Assembly (NCBI GenBank): GCA_020722685.1
Contig: DYKH01000039.1
Coordinates: forward strand, 1-41,567
Direction of reading: 5' to 3'
From: Caldithrix sp.
GTDB taxonomy: Bacteria; KSB1; UBA2214; DYKH01
DNA length: 41,567 bases
This document shows, piece by piece, positions 1 through 9,096 of the stretch. The position numbers were made by a program, and so were the translations under genes. Position 1 is the stretch's first letter. Each line of letters begins with the position of its first letter. The notes under the pieces are model-generated. The model did no database searches, had not been told where the DNA came from, and saw nothing but the letters and a program-made list of their open reading frames with translations.

Positions 1-1059
1 GCCATCAAAAGCGAGGTGGATGCAGCAATTGCCCGCGTGCTGGAAAGCGGCTGGTACATCTTGGGCGAGGAGCTTGCCCGCTTTGAAAACCAATTCGCAG
101 CCTATTTAAACGTTCAGCATGCCATCGGCGTTGGCTCTGGCACCGAAGCTTTACACCTTGCACTTGTAGCATCCGGCGTTCAGTTGGGCGATGAAGTCAT
201 CACCGTGCCAAACACAGCGGTGCCGACCATTTCTGCCATCTCCTTTGCCAATGCTACTCCGGTCTTTGTGGACATTGATCTGCAGACATACTGCATGGAT
301 GTCTCCAAAATCGAAGCGAAAATAACTGTCCGCACCAAAGCCATTATTCCGGTGCATTTGTACGGAAACGTCTGCAATATGCAAGCAATCATGGACATTG
401 CTCAGAAGCATGGATTGGCGGTTATCGAAGATGCTTGTCAGGCGCACGGGGCAGAGCGTCTCGGCAAAAAGGCCGGGACTTTTGGCGACTTTGGCTGTTT
501 CAGTTTCTATCCCAGCAAAAACTTGGGCGGCTTTGGCGATGGGGGCATGGTAGTGACAAACGACATCCAGAAGGCGGAAAAAATCCGCTTGCTGCGTAAC
601 TATGGGCAGACCAAACGATACTATCATCAGAGCATCGGCTTCAACAGCAGGCTGGATGATATGCAGGCAGCCTTGTTAGCAGTTCAATTACCGCATCTTG
701 ATGAATGGAATAGACGGCGTCGAGAGATTGCTTCACTTTATGGCAAACATATTACCAATGGGCGAATCACTCTGCCGCAGGAGCAGAAAGATGTTTTCCA
801 TATTTTTCATCTCTACGTGATTCGCTGTAAGGAAAGAGACCGACTGCGGGAATACCTTTTCCAGAAGGGAATTGGCACCCAAATTCACTATCCAATCCCT
901 TGTCATTTGCAGGAAGCCTACCGAAGCCTAGGCTTTGGAAAAGGCACCTGTCCGATCGCCGAAGAATACGCGGCAGAAATCCTATCCCTGCCGATCTACC
1001 CAGAGCTGACGGATGAAGAAGTCGCCTATGTGGCTGAGATGATCAATCAGTTCGAATGA
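1..1059 (+). CDS. DegT/DnrJ/EryC1/StrS-family PLP aminotransferase (5' truncated by window)
   Basis: Sugar-nucleotide aminotransferase of the DegT/DnrJ/EryC1/StrS family. These enzymes use pyridoxal phosphate to transfer an amino group from glutamate or glutamine to a keto-sugar nucleotide in the cytoplasm, making amino sugars for surface glycans. The reading frame is open from base 1 (the first codons read AIKSEVDAAIARVLESG), so the true start lies upstream; a GTG at 16 is internal. Visible family signatures are GSGTEALHLAL (cofactor phosphate binding), VIEDACQAHGA, and the Schiff-base lysine in SFYPSKNLGG (lysine codon 517-519), followed by GDGGMV and the RNYGQ stretch. The C-terminal end SLPIYPELTDEEV is typical, so only a few tens of N-terminal residues are missing. 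Its position at the head of a polysaccharide locus fits supply of an amino-sugar precursor. The exact substrate cannot be read from the sequence. Confidence 0.93.
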   Translation, partial: AIKSEVDAAIARVLESGWYILGEELARFENQFAAYLNVQHAIGVGSGTEALHLALVASGVQLGDEVITVPNTAVPTISAISFANATPVFVDIDLQTYCMDVSKIEAKITVRTKAIIPVHLYGNVCNMQAIMDIAQKHGLAVIEDACQAHGAERLGKKAGTFGDFGCFSFYPSKNLGGFGDGGMVVTNDIQKAEKIRLLRNYGQTKRYYHQSIGFNSRLDDMQAALLAVQLPHLDEWNRRRREIASLYGKHITNGRITLPQEQKDVFHIFHLYVIRCKERDRLREYLFQKGIGTQIHYPIPCHLQEAYRSLGFGKGTCPIAEEYAAEILSLPIYPELTDEEVAYVAEMINQFE

Positions 1060-1064
1060 GCAGC

Positions 1065-1108
1065 AGACTCCAGTCTTTTTGGAAAAGACTGGGGTCTGGT
1101 TCTATTTT
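1065..1108 (+). terminator. Rho-independent terminator after the aminotransferase gene
   Basis: A 15-bp stem (1065-1079 with 1083-1097, one G-T wobble) closes on a 3-nt TGG loop and is followed by a T-rich stretch ending TATTTT. It begins 5 bases after the stop codon, so the aminotransferase probably ends a transcript here. Confidence 0.75.
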
Positions 1109-1128
1109 ATGAGGTACACCAAAAGAAT

Positions 1129-1485
1129 ATGTCATCCTATTTAAAAACCATTTTTTTACTCTGTTGCAGCAATATCTTTATGACGTTTGCCTGGTACGGT
1201 CATTTGCGGGATTTAGCCGAGCAGCCGCAGATGGTAGCCGTCTTGGTTAGCTGGGGCATTGCACTTTTCGAATACATGATTCAGGTTCCTGCCAATCGCA
1301 TTGGCCATCAGGTGATGAGCGTGGGCCAATTGAAAATCCTTCAAGAGGTCGTGACCTTGTCGGTATTCGTTCCCTTTTCGTATTTCTATATGCGAGAAAA
1401 ACTGAGTCTCGATTACCTGTGGGCGGGATTGTGCCTGCTCGGCGCCGCCTTTTTTATGTTTCGCCGTTATCTGTCCGGCGGTTGA
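1129..1485 (+). CDS. DUF486 / DMT-superfamily small membrane protein
   Basis: A 118-residue inner-membrane protein of the DUF486 family, a small relative of drug/metabolite transporters. About four membrane helices are visible (residues ~5-24, 33-53, 68-87, 95-112). Family-typical motifs are FAWYGHLRDL near the N-terminus, SWGIALFEYMIQVPANRIG in the middle and FSYFYMREKLSLDYLWAG near the end. The substrate of this family is not established. The ATG at 1129 follows a GAGG at 1111-1114 at a rather long spacing. It sits between a terminator and the GT-C gene, and nothing in the sequence ties it to polysaccharide synthesis; it may simply be a housekeeping gene caught in the locus. Confidence 0.85.
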   Translation: MSSYLKTIFLLCCSNIFMTFAWYGHLRDLAEQPQMVAVLVSWGIALFEYMIQVPANRIGHQVMSVGQLKILQEVVTLSVFVPFSYFYMREKLSLDYLWAGLCLLGAAFFMFRRYLSGG

Positions 1486-1511
1486 TTGGTTTGATATTAC
1501 ATCCCTCATGA

Positions 1512-1519
1512 TGACGTCA
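1512..1519. promoter_or_regulatory. TGACGTCA palindrome upstream of the first GT-C gene
   Basis: A perfect 8-bp palindrome about 30 bases upstream of the start at 1550. It could be a protein-binding site, but 8-bp palindromes arise by chance and no promoter hexamers are clear around it. Confidence 0.15.
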
Positions 1520-1549
1520 CCTTTCAGGAAAAGCGTTGAATAATTACGA

Positions 1550-3514
1550 ATGAAGCCTCGTACTCTCATAAAAAAGCTCGAATCAAGTCCACGGGCAACT
1601 GTCCTTCTGGTGTTGGCCATCGGGTTGGCCATCCGCCTATTGCTGCTCCCTATTCGTTGGATCAATCCCGACGAGGGGGCGCATTTGATGGACGCACAAC
1701 TGCTTCTGAATGGATTCGTGCCCATTGCGGATTATGGCGCCCGCCAGCCATTCTACGTTTTCGTCCTGGCGATATTTCTCAAAGCCTTTGGCGCCAGCCT
1801 GCAAATCGGCAGATTGGCGCCGCTCTTTGCATCGGTCGGCACCGGTTGGATGCTGTTCGTCATTGGCAGGCGCATTTCCGGCGCGACGGTTGGGCTTGTA
1901 GCCGCGTGCATATACATGTTCCTGCCGATCACCATTGTCTGGTCGGTCATCGTCAAAGAGGAGCCTTTGGCCATCTTTCTGGCGTGCGTCAGCATCTATT
2001 TCGCCTTGCGTAGTTTCGCGGAGAGTAAACGGAATCCGGCTTGGATGATCCTCTCCGGAATGTTCGCTGCGTTGGCGTATTACGCCCGCTCCTCCACTTT
2101 GTATTTACCGCTGGCGCTCATTGGCTTCGTCTTCTTTGGTCAAAAAGCTTCGATTCGAGACGCATTTTCAATGACAATCTCACTCCTGCTTGGATACGTC
2201 GCTGTCTGCGTCGGAGCCTGTTTGATATTCACAAGCAAGATGAGCTGGCAGGATATTCTCTTCTCGCAACTGAACCCTCTGAATCTGCTCTGGAACCGCA
2301 CCATGTCCTTATTGGGATGGCTACCGGTGGAATATCAGGTGGTCGATACAGGTGGCTTCCGTCTACTCGATCAGGCCATCGGCGACACCATAAAAGCCTG
2401 GCGGGAAGCTGTCTTCTTTTCCCTTTTTGTCGGGGTCGGTGCCATTGCCGCTGTTGCGAATTTGAGAAGTAAGAACTCTGATGATACCCGATCCAAAAGC
2501 CACTCCGGCTCAGTACTGATGGCTTTGTGGGCAGGTTTCGCGCTGTTGCTGTACATCTTTCAATCGGCTAATCGGGGATTTTTCACCCAGTATTTTGTTG
2601 AAGTCCTACCGCCGCTGACAATCTTAGCCGCTGTGTGGCTGGTTCAAGTCACGGGATCGACAAAACTGCGGGGGGCGATCTTTTATATCACGACCTTGTT
2701 GGGATTTTTCTTCCTATTTTTCCTGCAACGAACAACCTGGCAATTCTATCCCGGAGTGGACGCCTATGTCTTTTTTGGCTCCCTTGTGGCAAGCATCACC
2801 ATGCTCGGCTTTGTTTCCAAAATAGAATGGAAGCCGAGGAGAATCCTCATACTCGCAGCCCCGAGTTTATTAGCGGTCGCCCTTTTGTTGGCGGCGAACT
2901 TTTTCCAATTGGAGCAGCTTGCGACTTTGGTCCTGACGCTTTTTTGTCTCTATCTTTTGGTCGAGACCATCTATGAGAAAGACACCCTGGATCAAAACAC
3001 ATCCGTGCAGGCGGCAACTGTTTTCGTGTTCATCGTTGCTGTGGTCGTATCCGGGCTTTATTCCGGACACGCTATTGGTCCAAAGTACGAGTCCGTATGG
3101 TCCCCTGCGACCGTAGAACAGGTAGCCACGGCAGTTAAAACCGAAGCAGGGAGCAGCGATGAAATCCTCAGCGGGGCAACCATCTGGGCATTCGCCGCAA
3201 AGTTGCGTCCCTTTCTAAATGTCCCGCATCCGACGGAATTTTTTAAGAAGCGGATGTCGGATTTTGAGGAGCAATTTCGCCACAAGCGTCCGCAGTTTGT
3301 TATAGATGACGGCTATACGCACAGAAAGTATGCGCGCTACTGGTCGTTCATTCGAAGCGAATTAGAAACAAACTATTCTCAGTTGGCACAAATCACCGGC
3401 TCCAAGTATCCGATAATCATTTTTCGGTTGTCGGACCATCCTCAGCTCAATGAAACGTTCTTGACGCTGATTAGCGGCGTACCACTTCCGTCACCAACAG
3501 GCAGGCGGCCATGA
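1550..3514 (+). CDS. GT39/ArnT-like GT-C membrane glycosyltransferase
   Basis: A 654-residue polytopic protein of the GT-C superfamily (dolichyl/polyprenyl-phosphate-sugar-dependent, PMT_2/GT39 type). Such enzymes transfer a sugar from a polyprenyl-phosphate carrier to an acceptor on the periplasmic face of the inner membrane. The N-terminus has one helix (residues ~16-36) followed by the first periplasmic loop with INPDEGAHLMDAQLL, where D41/E42 match the acidic pair expected for the metal or substrate site. At least ten further hydrophobic helices follow, then a soluble C-terminal domain of about 140 residues from roughly residue 515. The coding sequence overlaps the next gene by four bases (ATGA), indicating translational coupling with the flippase. 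The ribosome-binding site is weak. Acceptor and sugar are unknown. Confidence 0.85.
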   Translation: MKPRTLIKKLESSPRATVLLVLAIGLAIRLLLLPIRWINPDEGAHLMDAQLLLNGFVPIADYGARQPFYVFVLAIFLKAFGASLQIGRLAPLFASVGTGWMLFVIGRRISGATVGLVAACIYMFLPITIVWSVIVKEEPLAIFLACVSIYFALRSFAESKRNPAWMILSGMFAALAYYARSSTLYLPLALIGFVFFGQKASIRDAFSMTISLLLGYVAVCVGACLIFTSKMSWQDILFSQLNPLNLLWNRTMSLLGWLPVEYQVVDTGGFRLLDQAIGDTIKAWREAVFFSLFVGVGAIAAVANLRSKNSDDTRSKSHSGSVLMALWAGFALLLYIFQSANRGFFTQYFVEVLPPLTILAAVWLVQVTGSTKLRGAIFYITTLLGFFFLFFLQRTTWQFYPGVDAYVFFGSLVASITMLGFVSKIEWKPRRILILAAPSLLAVALLLAANFFQLEQLATLVLTLFCLYLLVETIYEKDTLDQNTSVQAATVFVFIVAVVVSGLYSGHAIGPKYESVWSPATVEQVATAVKTEAGSSDEILSGATIWAFAAKLRPFLNVPHPTEFFKKRMSDFEEQFRHKRPQFVIDDGYTHRKYARYWSFIRSELETNYSQLAQITGSKYPIIIFRLSDHPQLNETFLTLISGVPLPSPTGRRP

Positions 3515-5010
3515 CTCTGAAGCAGAAAACCATCTCCGGCGTCGTTTGGACCGGCCTGGCCAAGATGAGCATGCAGGGAGTGTTGTTTGTCGTCACCATC
3601 GTTTTAGCGCGACTTCTGACCCCTGACGACTTTGGCATTGTGGGCATGGCCGCGTTGGTCACAGTGGCAGTGGCCATGGTCAACGACCGTGGGCTGGGCA
3701 CAGCCATCATTCAAAAGAAGGAAATTCTTGAAAACCACTTGTCCTCGGTATTCTGGGGCGGGCTGGTGTTCGCAACAATTCTTTTTATCATCTCGGCTTT
3801 GGCATCTTTCCCGGTGGCGGCTTTCTTTAAAAAGCCAATCGTGCAAACCGTTATTGGCGTACAAGCTTTTGGTTTCATCATCGGCGCTTTCGGCATCGTG
3901 CAGAAATCCCTTCTGACCAGAGACATGGAGTTCAAAAAATTAGCGATCATGGAAATCGCCTCCGTGGCTGTGAGCGGCTGCGTCTCGGTAACCATGGCTT
4001 TGTTCAAATTCGGCGTCTGGAGTCTGGTGGTCGGCACGCTGGTGCGCGATCTTGTCGGCGTCATTCTGGTATGGATTTATTGCGACTGGCGGCCCAAGCT
4101 GCACTTCTCCTGGCCGGATTTCCAATCTTTGTTCGGCTTTAGCGCCAACGTGCTCGGCAACGACGTGGCGCTGTACGCCACTACCAATGTGGATATTACC
4201 ATCATCGGCAAAGTGCTCGGCTCGGAGCCGCTGGGATTCTACAGCCTCGCCCTCAACATGGTCAAGTTGCCGGTGACCAGGTTTTCCGGCATCGTCTCCA
4301 AAGTCACGTTCCCGGCTTTCTCCGCGCTCCAGGAGGATTTGAGCAGATTCAGAAAAGGCTTTACCAAGTCGCTGACCTTCATCTCTGTTTTCACTTTTCC
4401 CTTGTTGGCAGGAATGGCTACCTTCTCTCGCGAATTCATCGTAATCTTTCTCGGCGCAAAATGGCTGGCCATGGCGGCGCCGCTCATCATCCTCACACCC
4501 ATGGCGATGCTAAAATCCGTCGGCACCGTCAAGGGCTCCGTGCTGATGGCCCGCGGTCGCCCGGAGATCGAGTTGTGGTGGAACGTAGGCTATCTGCTTC
4601 CATTGGCGGGAGTGGTGTTATTGGGCACCCGCTACGGCATCGTCGGAGTGGCGACGGCGTTTACCCTTTTGTACATCATCACGTTCCCGATCATTCAGGG
4701 CATCACCAATCGGCAGGTTGGTTTGTCTCCATCTGAGTTTTGGGCCGCCTTGGCCCCGGCCTCTCTTGCCACCGCCGCCATGGTCATAGTCGGCCTCCTT
4801 TTCCGACAGTTCGCAGCGGACTTGTTCAGGACGGCCCTTTTGCCGTTTTTTATCAGCGGGGTGGTCTTATCCATTCTTGTTTATTCGGCGTCTCTTTGGT
4901 TGTTAGACAAAAGCCTTTTTGCCGAGTTTTGGCAAACGGTCGCCCAACGCGGCAAACCTGGGCAAAGCGTACCATTGACCGGCGCCGCCGAAGCCAGGGC
5001 AAAGCTATGA
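3511..5010 (+). CDS. Wzx/WzxC-type lipopolysaccharide/exopolysaccharide flippase
   Basis: A 499-residue MOP-superfamily flippase of the polysaccharide-synthesis (Wzx, WzxC-like) type, which moves undecaprenyl-diphosphate-linked oligosaccharides across the inner membrane. The opening LKQKTISGVVWTGLAKM followed by LARLLTPDDFGIVGMA is the classic start of this family, and 12-14 membrane helices run along the whole length. The length is normal. It starts inside the stop of the upstream GT-C gene and its own stop overlaps the ATG of the next glycosyltransferase, so three genes are coupled. It is one of two flippases in the locus; the other, at 12453, is of a different subfamily, which suggests either two exported intermediates or two merged gene clusters. 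Confidence 0.9.
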   Translation: MTLKQKTISGVVWTGLAKMSMQGVLFVVTIVLARLLTPDDFGIVGMAALVTVAVAMVNDRGLGTAIIQKKEILENHLSSVFWGGLVFATILFIISALASFPVAAFFKKPIVQTVIGVQAFGFIIGAFGIVQKSLLTRDMEFKKLAIMEIASVAVSGCVSVTMALFKFGVWSLVVGTLVRDLVGVILVWIYCDWRPKLHFSWPDFQSLFGFSANVLGNDVALYATTNVDITIIGKVLGSEPLGFYSLALNMVKLPVTRFSGIVSKVTFPAFSALQEDLSRFRKGFTKSLTFISVFTFPLLAGMATFSREFIVIFLGAKWLAMAAPLIILTPMAMLKSVGTVKGSVLMARGRPEIELWWNVGYLLPLAGVVLLGTRYGIVGVATAFTLLYIITFPIIQGITNRQVGLSPSEFWAALAPASLATAAMVIVGLLFRQFAADLFRTALLPFFISGVVLSILVYSASLWLLDKSLFAEFWQTVAQRGKPGQSVPLTGAAEARAKL

Positions 5011-6107
5011 AAATAGCGATCATGGGCATCCGAGGCATTCCCGCCAATTACGGCGGTTTCGAAACCTTTATCGAAGAGATGGCGCCGCGACTGGTACAGC
5101 GTGGGCATGAGGTGACCGTCTACGGTCGATCGAATATCATCCAGCACGACGGCTCCTTTTACAAAGGTGTGCGCATAAAGATTCTGCCCACCATCAGCCA
5201 CAAGTATTTCGACACCGTCGTCCACACGCTGGTGTGCACACTGCACAGTTTTTTTCACAAATATGACGTTGTCCTCATTTGCAACAGCGCCAACGCCCTG
5301 TTCGCCATCATCCCCCGTCTCATGGGCAAACCGACCATTGTCAACGTGGATGGATTGGAATGGAAACGGCAAAAATGGAACTGGGCCGGCAAGACCTTTT
5401 ATCGCCTATCCGAGTTCCTGGCCACCTTTTTGCCGACGGCAATCGTTTCCGATGCCAAGGAAGTGCAACGATACTATCTGGAAAAGTTTGCTAAGGAGTC
5501 AACCTATATTCCTTACGGCGCTCCTGTTGCGCCGGTGGCGACACAGGAGATCTTGCAGCGTTTTCAGCTTGAGGAGCGGAAGTACATACTCTACGTGAGC
5601 CGCATGGAACCGGAGAACAATGCGCATCGAGTTGTCGAAGCATTTGAGCGAACCAAAACTGACAAAAAGCTGGTGATGGTCGGCGATGCTCCCTACAGCA
5701 GCGAGTATATCGCCAAACTGCGCTCAACCCGCGATCCGAGAATTATTTTCACCGGATACGTATTTGGCCAGGGCTATCGGGAGTTGCAGAGCCATGCCTA
5801 TTTTTATGTCCAAGCGACCGAAGTAGGTGGTACGCATCCGGCTTTGCTTGAAGGTATGGGATATGGCAATTGCGTTCTAGCCAACGATGTGCCGGAACAC
5901 CGCGAAGTGCTGGGCGAGGCGGGCATTTATTTCAATACGCACGGCAGTGAAGTGCTGGGTGAGAAGATGCAGTATCTGTTGGACCACCCGGAGGTGGTGA
6001 AGGATTATCGTCGTGCAGTCGTTGAACGGGTGCGCCGGAAATATTCGTGGGAAAAAGTAACCGATGATTATGAAAGGCTGTTTAGACGGGTGGCCAAAAA
6101 GCACTGA
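5007..6107 (+). CDS. DUF1972/GT4 glycosyltransferase
   Basis: A 366-residue cytoplasmic GT-B glycosyltransferase with an N-terminal DUF1972-type domain, as in several rhamnosyltransferase-like proteins. The start at 5007 is chosen because it overlaps the flippase stop as ATGA and gives the canonical N-terminus MKIAIMGIRGIPANYGGFE; the longer open frame to the left has no family similarity. GIRGIPANYGGFETF (residues ~7-21) is diagnostic. The donor-binding motif in the C-terminal Rossmann domain is GGTHPALLEGMGYGNCV followed by ANDVPEHREV. It probably adds one sugar to a lipid-linked precursor before export by the flippase. The donor sugar cannot be decided from sequence. Confidence 0.92.
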   Translation: MKIAIMGIRGIPANYGGFETFIEEMAPRLVQRGHEVTVYGRSNIIQHDGSFYKGVRIKILPTISHKYFDTVVHTLVCTLHSFFHKYDVVLICNSANALFAIIPRLMGKPTIVNVDGLEWKRQKWNWAGKTFYRLSEFLATFLPTAIVSDAKEVQRYYLEKFAKESTYIPYGAPVAPVATQEILQRFQLEERKYILYVSRMEPENNAHRVVEAFERTKTDKKLVMVGDAPYSSEYIAKLRSTRDPRIIFTGYVFGQGYRELQSHAYFYVQATEVGGTHPALLEGMGYGNCVLANDVPEHREVLGEAGIYFNTHGSEVLGEKMQYLLDHPEVVKDYRRAVVERVRRKYSWEKVTDDYERLFRRVAKKH

Positions 6108-6113
6108 TCCCTT

Positions 6114-7808
6114 ATGCTGTTTTTGATTTTGAATTGGATAAAGAAAAACTGGCTGATCAGCGGCATCGTCGCCTTGGGCCTGATGTTGAGGTTGATCGGG
6201 CTGCAATTCGGCAAGCCTTTTCGTTACCACCCGGATGAACTGAAGCTTATTTTTCAAACGGGCCATCTGCTGGACTATTCGCACTGGTCCAAAGAAACGT
6301 TCTTTCTCATGGGGGTTTATCCGCCGTTCTTCACTTATGTGTTGGCGGTTGCTTTCGCAATCTACATTGGCGGCATGATGTTGGTACAAAGCGGTTTGTC
6401 ATTGGCTGCGGTGAAGGAATTGTACTACATCGATCCGTTTCAGTATCATTTGATCGCCCGCTTGATCTCTGCCCTCGCAGGCACCTTTACCATTGCGCTG
6501 ATCTACCTGCTGGGTAAGAAAATGTATTCCCGCACGACCGGACTGATTGCGGCGGCGTTTCTTGCCGTCGCCTTTGTTCCGGTGCGCAATTCGCACTTTG
6601 GCACCGTGGACATCTTTTTGACGGCGTTGGTCCTCGCTTCCTTTTTTTTCGCGCACAACGTCCTTCACGAGGGCCGCTATCGAGATTATGTTTGGGCGGG
6701 AATCTTTGCCGGATTAGCGGTGGCAACGAAATGGAACGCCGCGCTGATCATCATTCCCCTGGTTGTTGCGCATTTTCTGGCGTCGACGAAGAAAGGGTCC
6801 CTTGGCTGGCGCACACTTTTTGATGCAAAGCTCCTGACCGCCGCCGGGGCCGGGCTGCTTTCGTTCCTCATCGCCAGCCCGCTGCCCCTGATCGATCCGG
6901 GCGAGTTCTTTGGCGCCATCATCGGCACGGCCAAGTTCGAGCAGACCGGCAGCAGGAAATTGGGCGCCGGCGGTGGTTTTTGGTCCTACTTCACCGGCGA
7001 TCATTCTCCCGGTTTTGGACTTTTTTATGACAACACTTTTTATCAGGCCTTGGGACATTTGACGCTGGTGCTGTTTAGCTTGGGAATTCTCTGGCTGCTG
7101 GTCCGGCGAAAAAAAGCAGATTGGCTCTTGCTCTCTTTTCCCATACTCATGTACGCCTTTATGGGACAGATGAATATCAAGGCCATCCGCCATCTTTTGC
7201 CCATCATGCCGTTCTTATTGCTTATCGCGGCGGAATTCACTGTCAGCGCAACCTCAAGGATAAAAGATGAAAAGCGGCGATATTTGGCCCTGGCCGTGCT
7301 GATCGGTGGAGTCATTCTGCCCCAAGGTTACAAGTCCTTTCGCTATGATCTGGCCTTGCGACAGCCCGATACCCGGACATTGATGAAAGAATGGATCGAA
7401 AAAAACATCGCCGGCGGAACCAAGGTGGGTCTGGAAGAATTCGGTCCGCCGTTACTCAGCCAGCATGACTTGAATCTAGAGTGGATCAAAAAATCCCCGA
7501 ATTATGAGAAAATCTACGACGTGTACGGGTTGGTCCCCCGCATGTTTGCCCATGGCCAACAGTGCACCGAGGATCACAATCCAAGCCGGCACGTGCAAGA
7601 CTCTGGCATTGAAATAGTAGTGCTCGACAGCTTTACGCAGGCCAGATACACATGGCCATATACGCAGAAGAAAAGCCCCCAGGTCGCCGCGGCTAGGCAG
7701 AACTTTTATCAATGGGTGCAGGGAAATGGCCGGCTCCTGCATCGCGTTGCTCCGTCGAATGAGTACAACATCAGTCCGGAATTGAAAGTCTATCGGATCG
7801 GCAAATAG
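6114..7808 (+). CDS. GT39-family GT-C membrane glycosyltransferase
   Basis: A 564-residue polytopic GT-C transferase. Residues 14-30 form the first helix, followed by the periplasmic loop FRYHPDELKLI with the acidic pair D41/E42. About ten to twelve helices follow (hydrophobic stretches at ~75-105, 135-165, 180-230, 320-380), and the last ~150 residues are soluble and probably periplasmic. The first-loop arrangement is nearly superimposable on the protein at 20049 (both HPDE at residues 39-42), so the two look like paralogues within the locus. It starts 6 bases after the preceding GT4 gene and is followed 13 bases later by another GT-C gene. It would use a polyprenyl-phosphate sugar in the periplasm; substrate unknown. 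Confidence 0.85.
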   Translation: MLFLILNWIKKNWLISGIVALGLMLRLIGLQFGKPFRYHPDELKLIFQTGHLLDYSHWSKETFFLMGVYPPFFTYVLAVAFAIYIGGMMLVQSGLSLAAVKELYYIDPFQYHLIARLISALAGTFTIALIYLLGKKMYSRTTGLIAAAFLAVAFVPVRNSHFGTVDIFLTALVLASFFFAHNVLHEGRYRDYVWAGIFAGLAVATKWNAALIIIPLVVAHFLASTKKGSLGWRTLFDAKLLTAAGAGLLSFLIASPLPLIDPGEFFGAIIGTAKFEQTGSRKLGAGGGFWSYFTGDHSPGFGLFYDNTFYQALGHLTLVLFSLGILWLLVRRKKADWLLLSFPILMYAFMGQMNIKAIRHLLPIMPFLLLIAAEFTVSATSRIKDEKRRYLALAVLIGGVILPQGYKSFRYDLALRQPDTRTLMKEWIEKNIAGGTKVGLEEFGPPLLSQHDLNLEWIKKSPNYEKIYDVYGLVPRMFAHGQQCTEDHNPSRHVQDSGIEIVVLDSFTQARYTWPYTQKKSPQVAAARQNFYQWVQGNGRLLHRVAPSNEYNISPELKVYRIGK

Positions 7809-7821
7809 GTATCCCCGTGAG

Positions 7822-9093
7822 ATGAAGCATTTCGATGACAAAATATCCGCACGTAATCTCCGCCTTTGGCTCATCGGCTTGGGGTTGGCTGGTCTTTGCG
7901 CTCGGCTGCTTTTTGTCTTGCTGTTCCCCGACCTCGGCTCGCCTACCTCGATGGATTCCAGCACCTATCATGCCATCGCGGTAAACTTGCTGCAAGGAAA
8001 GGGCTTTAGCGAGGACGGAACCAATCCATCCATTTTCGTTGCTCCATTGTATCCGTTCTTTATTGCCGCGATCTATTGGCTCGTCGGCGTTCAACCGTTG
8101 GTAGTTGAATTTGTACAATCCGTGCTGGGGGTCGGGATTGCATTCTTCACCTTCTTGCTGTCTCGCAAATTCTTCGGCGACATGCGGGCGCTCTTGGCCT
8201 TTGGAGTGACTTTGTTCTTCCCAGAATTGTTTGTGCTCTGCACTTTCCTCTATACCGAGACTCTGTTCATCACCTTGTTCCTGCTCACGATTTGGTTGGC
8301 GTTGAGGGCAATGGACAAAACAAGTGTGAAATCGCTCGCTCTCGCCGGAGTCGTGGGCGGATTGGCGACCCTAACGCGTGGCGTCACCATGCTCTTTCCG
8401 GGGATTCTTTTCTTGGCCTTGTTGAGCAAATATCGCTTCGGCAAATCGCTCCGTAGTGTGATCATTTATGCTTTGTTTTTTGTCGTACCTATCTTGCCTT
8501 GGACGCTGCGGAATTATCTCACTTTCAACACCTTCGTACCCATAGCCCTTGGCACTGGCGATGTATTTTGGACCGGCAATTATTTGCCTTTCGATGGCAA
8601 ATACAATTATGAGAAAACCATGCAGCTCATGGACGAGATGACCAAAGGCATGAACCAAATCGAGCGCAACGAGCGATTGATGGACGAAGCCAAGCAGAAT
8701 ATTGCTGCAGCGCCTTTACAAAGCGCCTGGCTCATGGTGCGCAAGTTTTTCCGCTTTTGGCTCTGGGTTTACGAAGGAACGCCTACCGGCCACCAGCGAG
8801 CCGGAAATGCGTTGGTCCAATTGATTTTGAAAATCTGGTATTATCCGACTTTGCTTCTCTTTATCCTCGGAATGTATTGGACGCGAAACCGTTGGCGTGA
8901 GCTGTCCCTCATCTATTGGCTGGTACTTTATTATGCTTCCATCCATGCCATTATGTTGGTGGTACCGAGGTATCGATTTCCTCTCTTGCCTCTTATGACG
9001 ATCTTCGGCACTGCAGCCGCCTTCCAGACTTTCGTCTGGATCATGGATAGAGGCCGCGCCTCCGCCCGGCAAGTCCAATTAGCGGAGAACTGA
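7822..9093 (+). CDS. GT39/ArnT-like GT-C membrane glycosyltransferase, short form
   Basis: A 423-residue polytopic protein of the ArnT/PMT_2-like GT-C group. After a first helix (residues ~12-34) comes the loop SPTSMDSSTYHAIAVNLL then GKGFSEDG, a pattern common in bacterial GT39 proteins where the Asp and the following Tyr-His region form the acceptor/donor site. Eight to ten more helices follow and the C-terminus ends shortly after the last one, so the soluble periplasmic domain seen in its neighbours is missing. It lies 3 bases upstream of the O-antigen ligase-like gene, so the two are presumably cotranscribed and act on the same periplasmic intermediate. Confidence 0.83.
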   Translation: MKHFDDKISARNLRLWLIGLGLAGLCARLLFVLLFPDLGSPTSMDSSTYHAIAVNLLQGKGFSEDGTNPSIFVAPLYPFFIAAIYWLVGVQPLVVEFVQSVLGVGIAFFTFLLSRKFFGDMRALLAFGVTLFFPELFVLCTFLYTETLFITLFLLTIWLALRAMDKTSVKSLALAGVVGGLATLTRGVTMLFPGILFLALLSKYRFGKSLRSVIIYALFFVVPILPWTLRNYLTFNTFVPIALGTGDVFWTGNYLPFDGKYNYEKTMQLMDEMTKGMNQIERNERLMDEAKQNIAAAPLQSAWLMVRKFFRFWLWVYEGTPTGHQRAGNALVQLILKIWYYPTLLLFILGMYWTRNRWRELSLIYWLVLYYASIHAIMLVVPRYRFPLLPLMTIFGTAAAFQTFVWIMDRGRASARQVQLAEN

Positions 9094-9096
9094 GCC

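Noticed and set aside
4740..5006. N-terminal extension of the DUF1972 glycosyltransferase frame
   Set aside because: It overlaps the flippase gene in another frame, has no family similarity, and the ATGA start at 5007 gives the canonical N-terminus.
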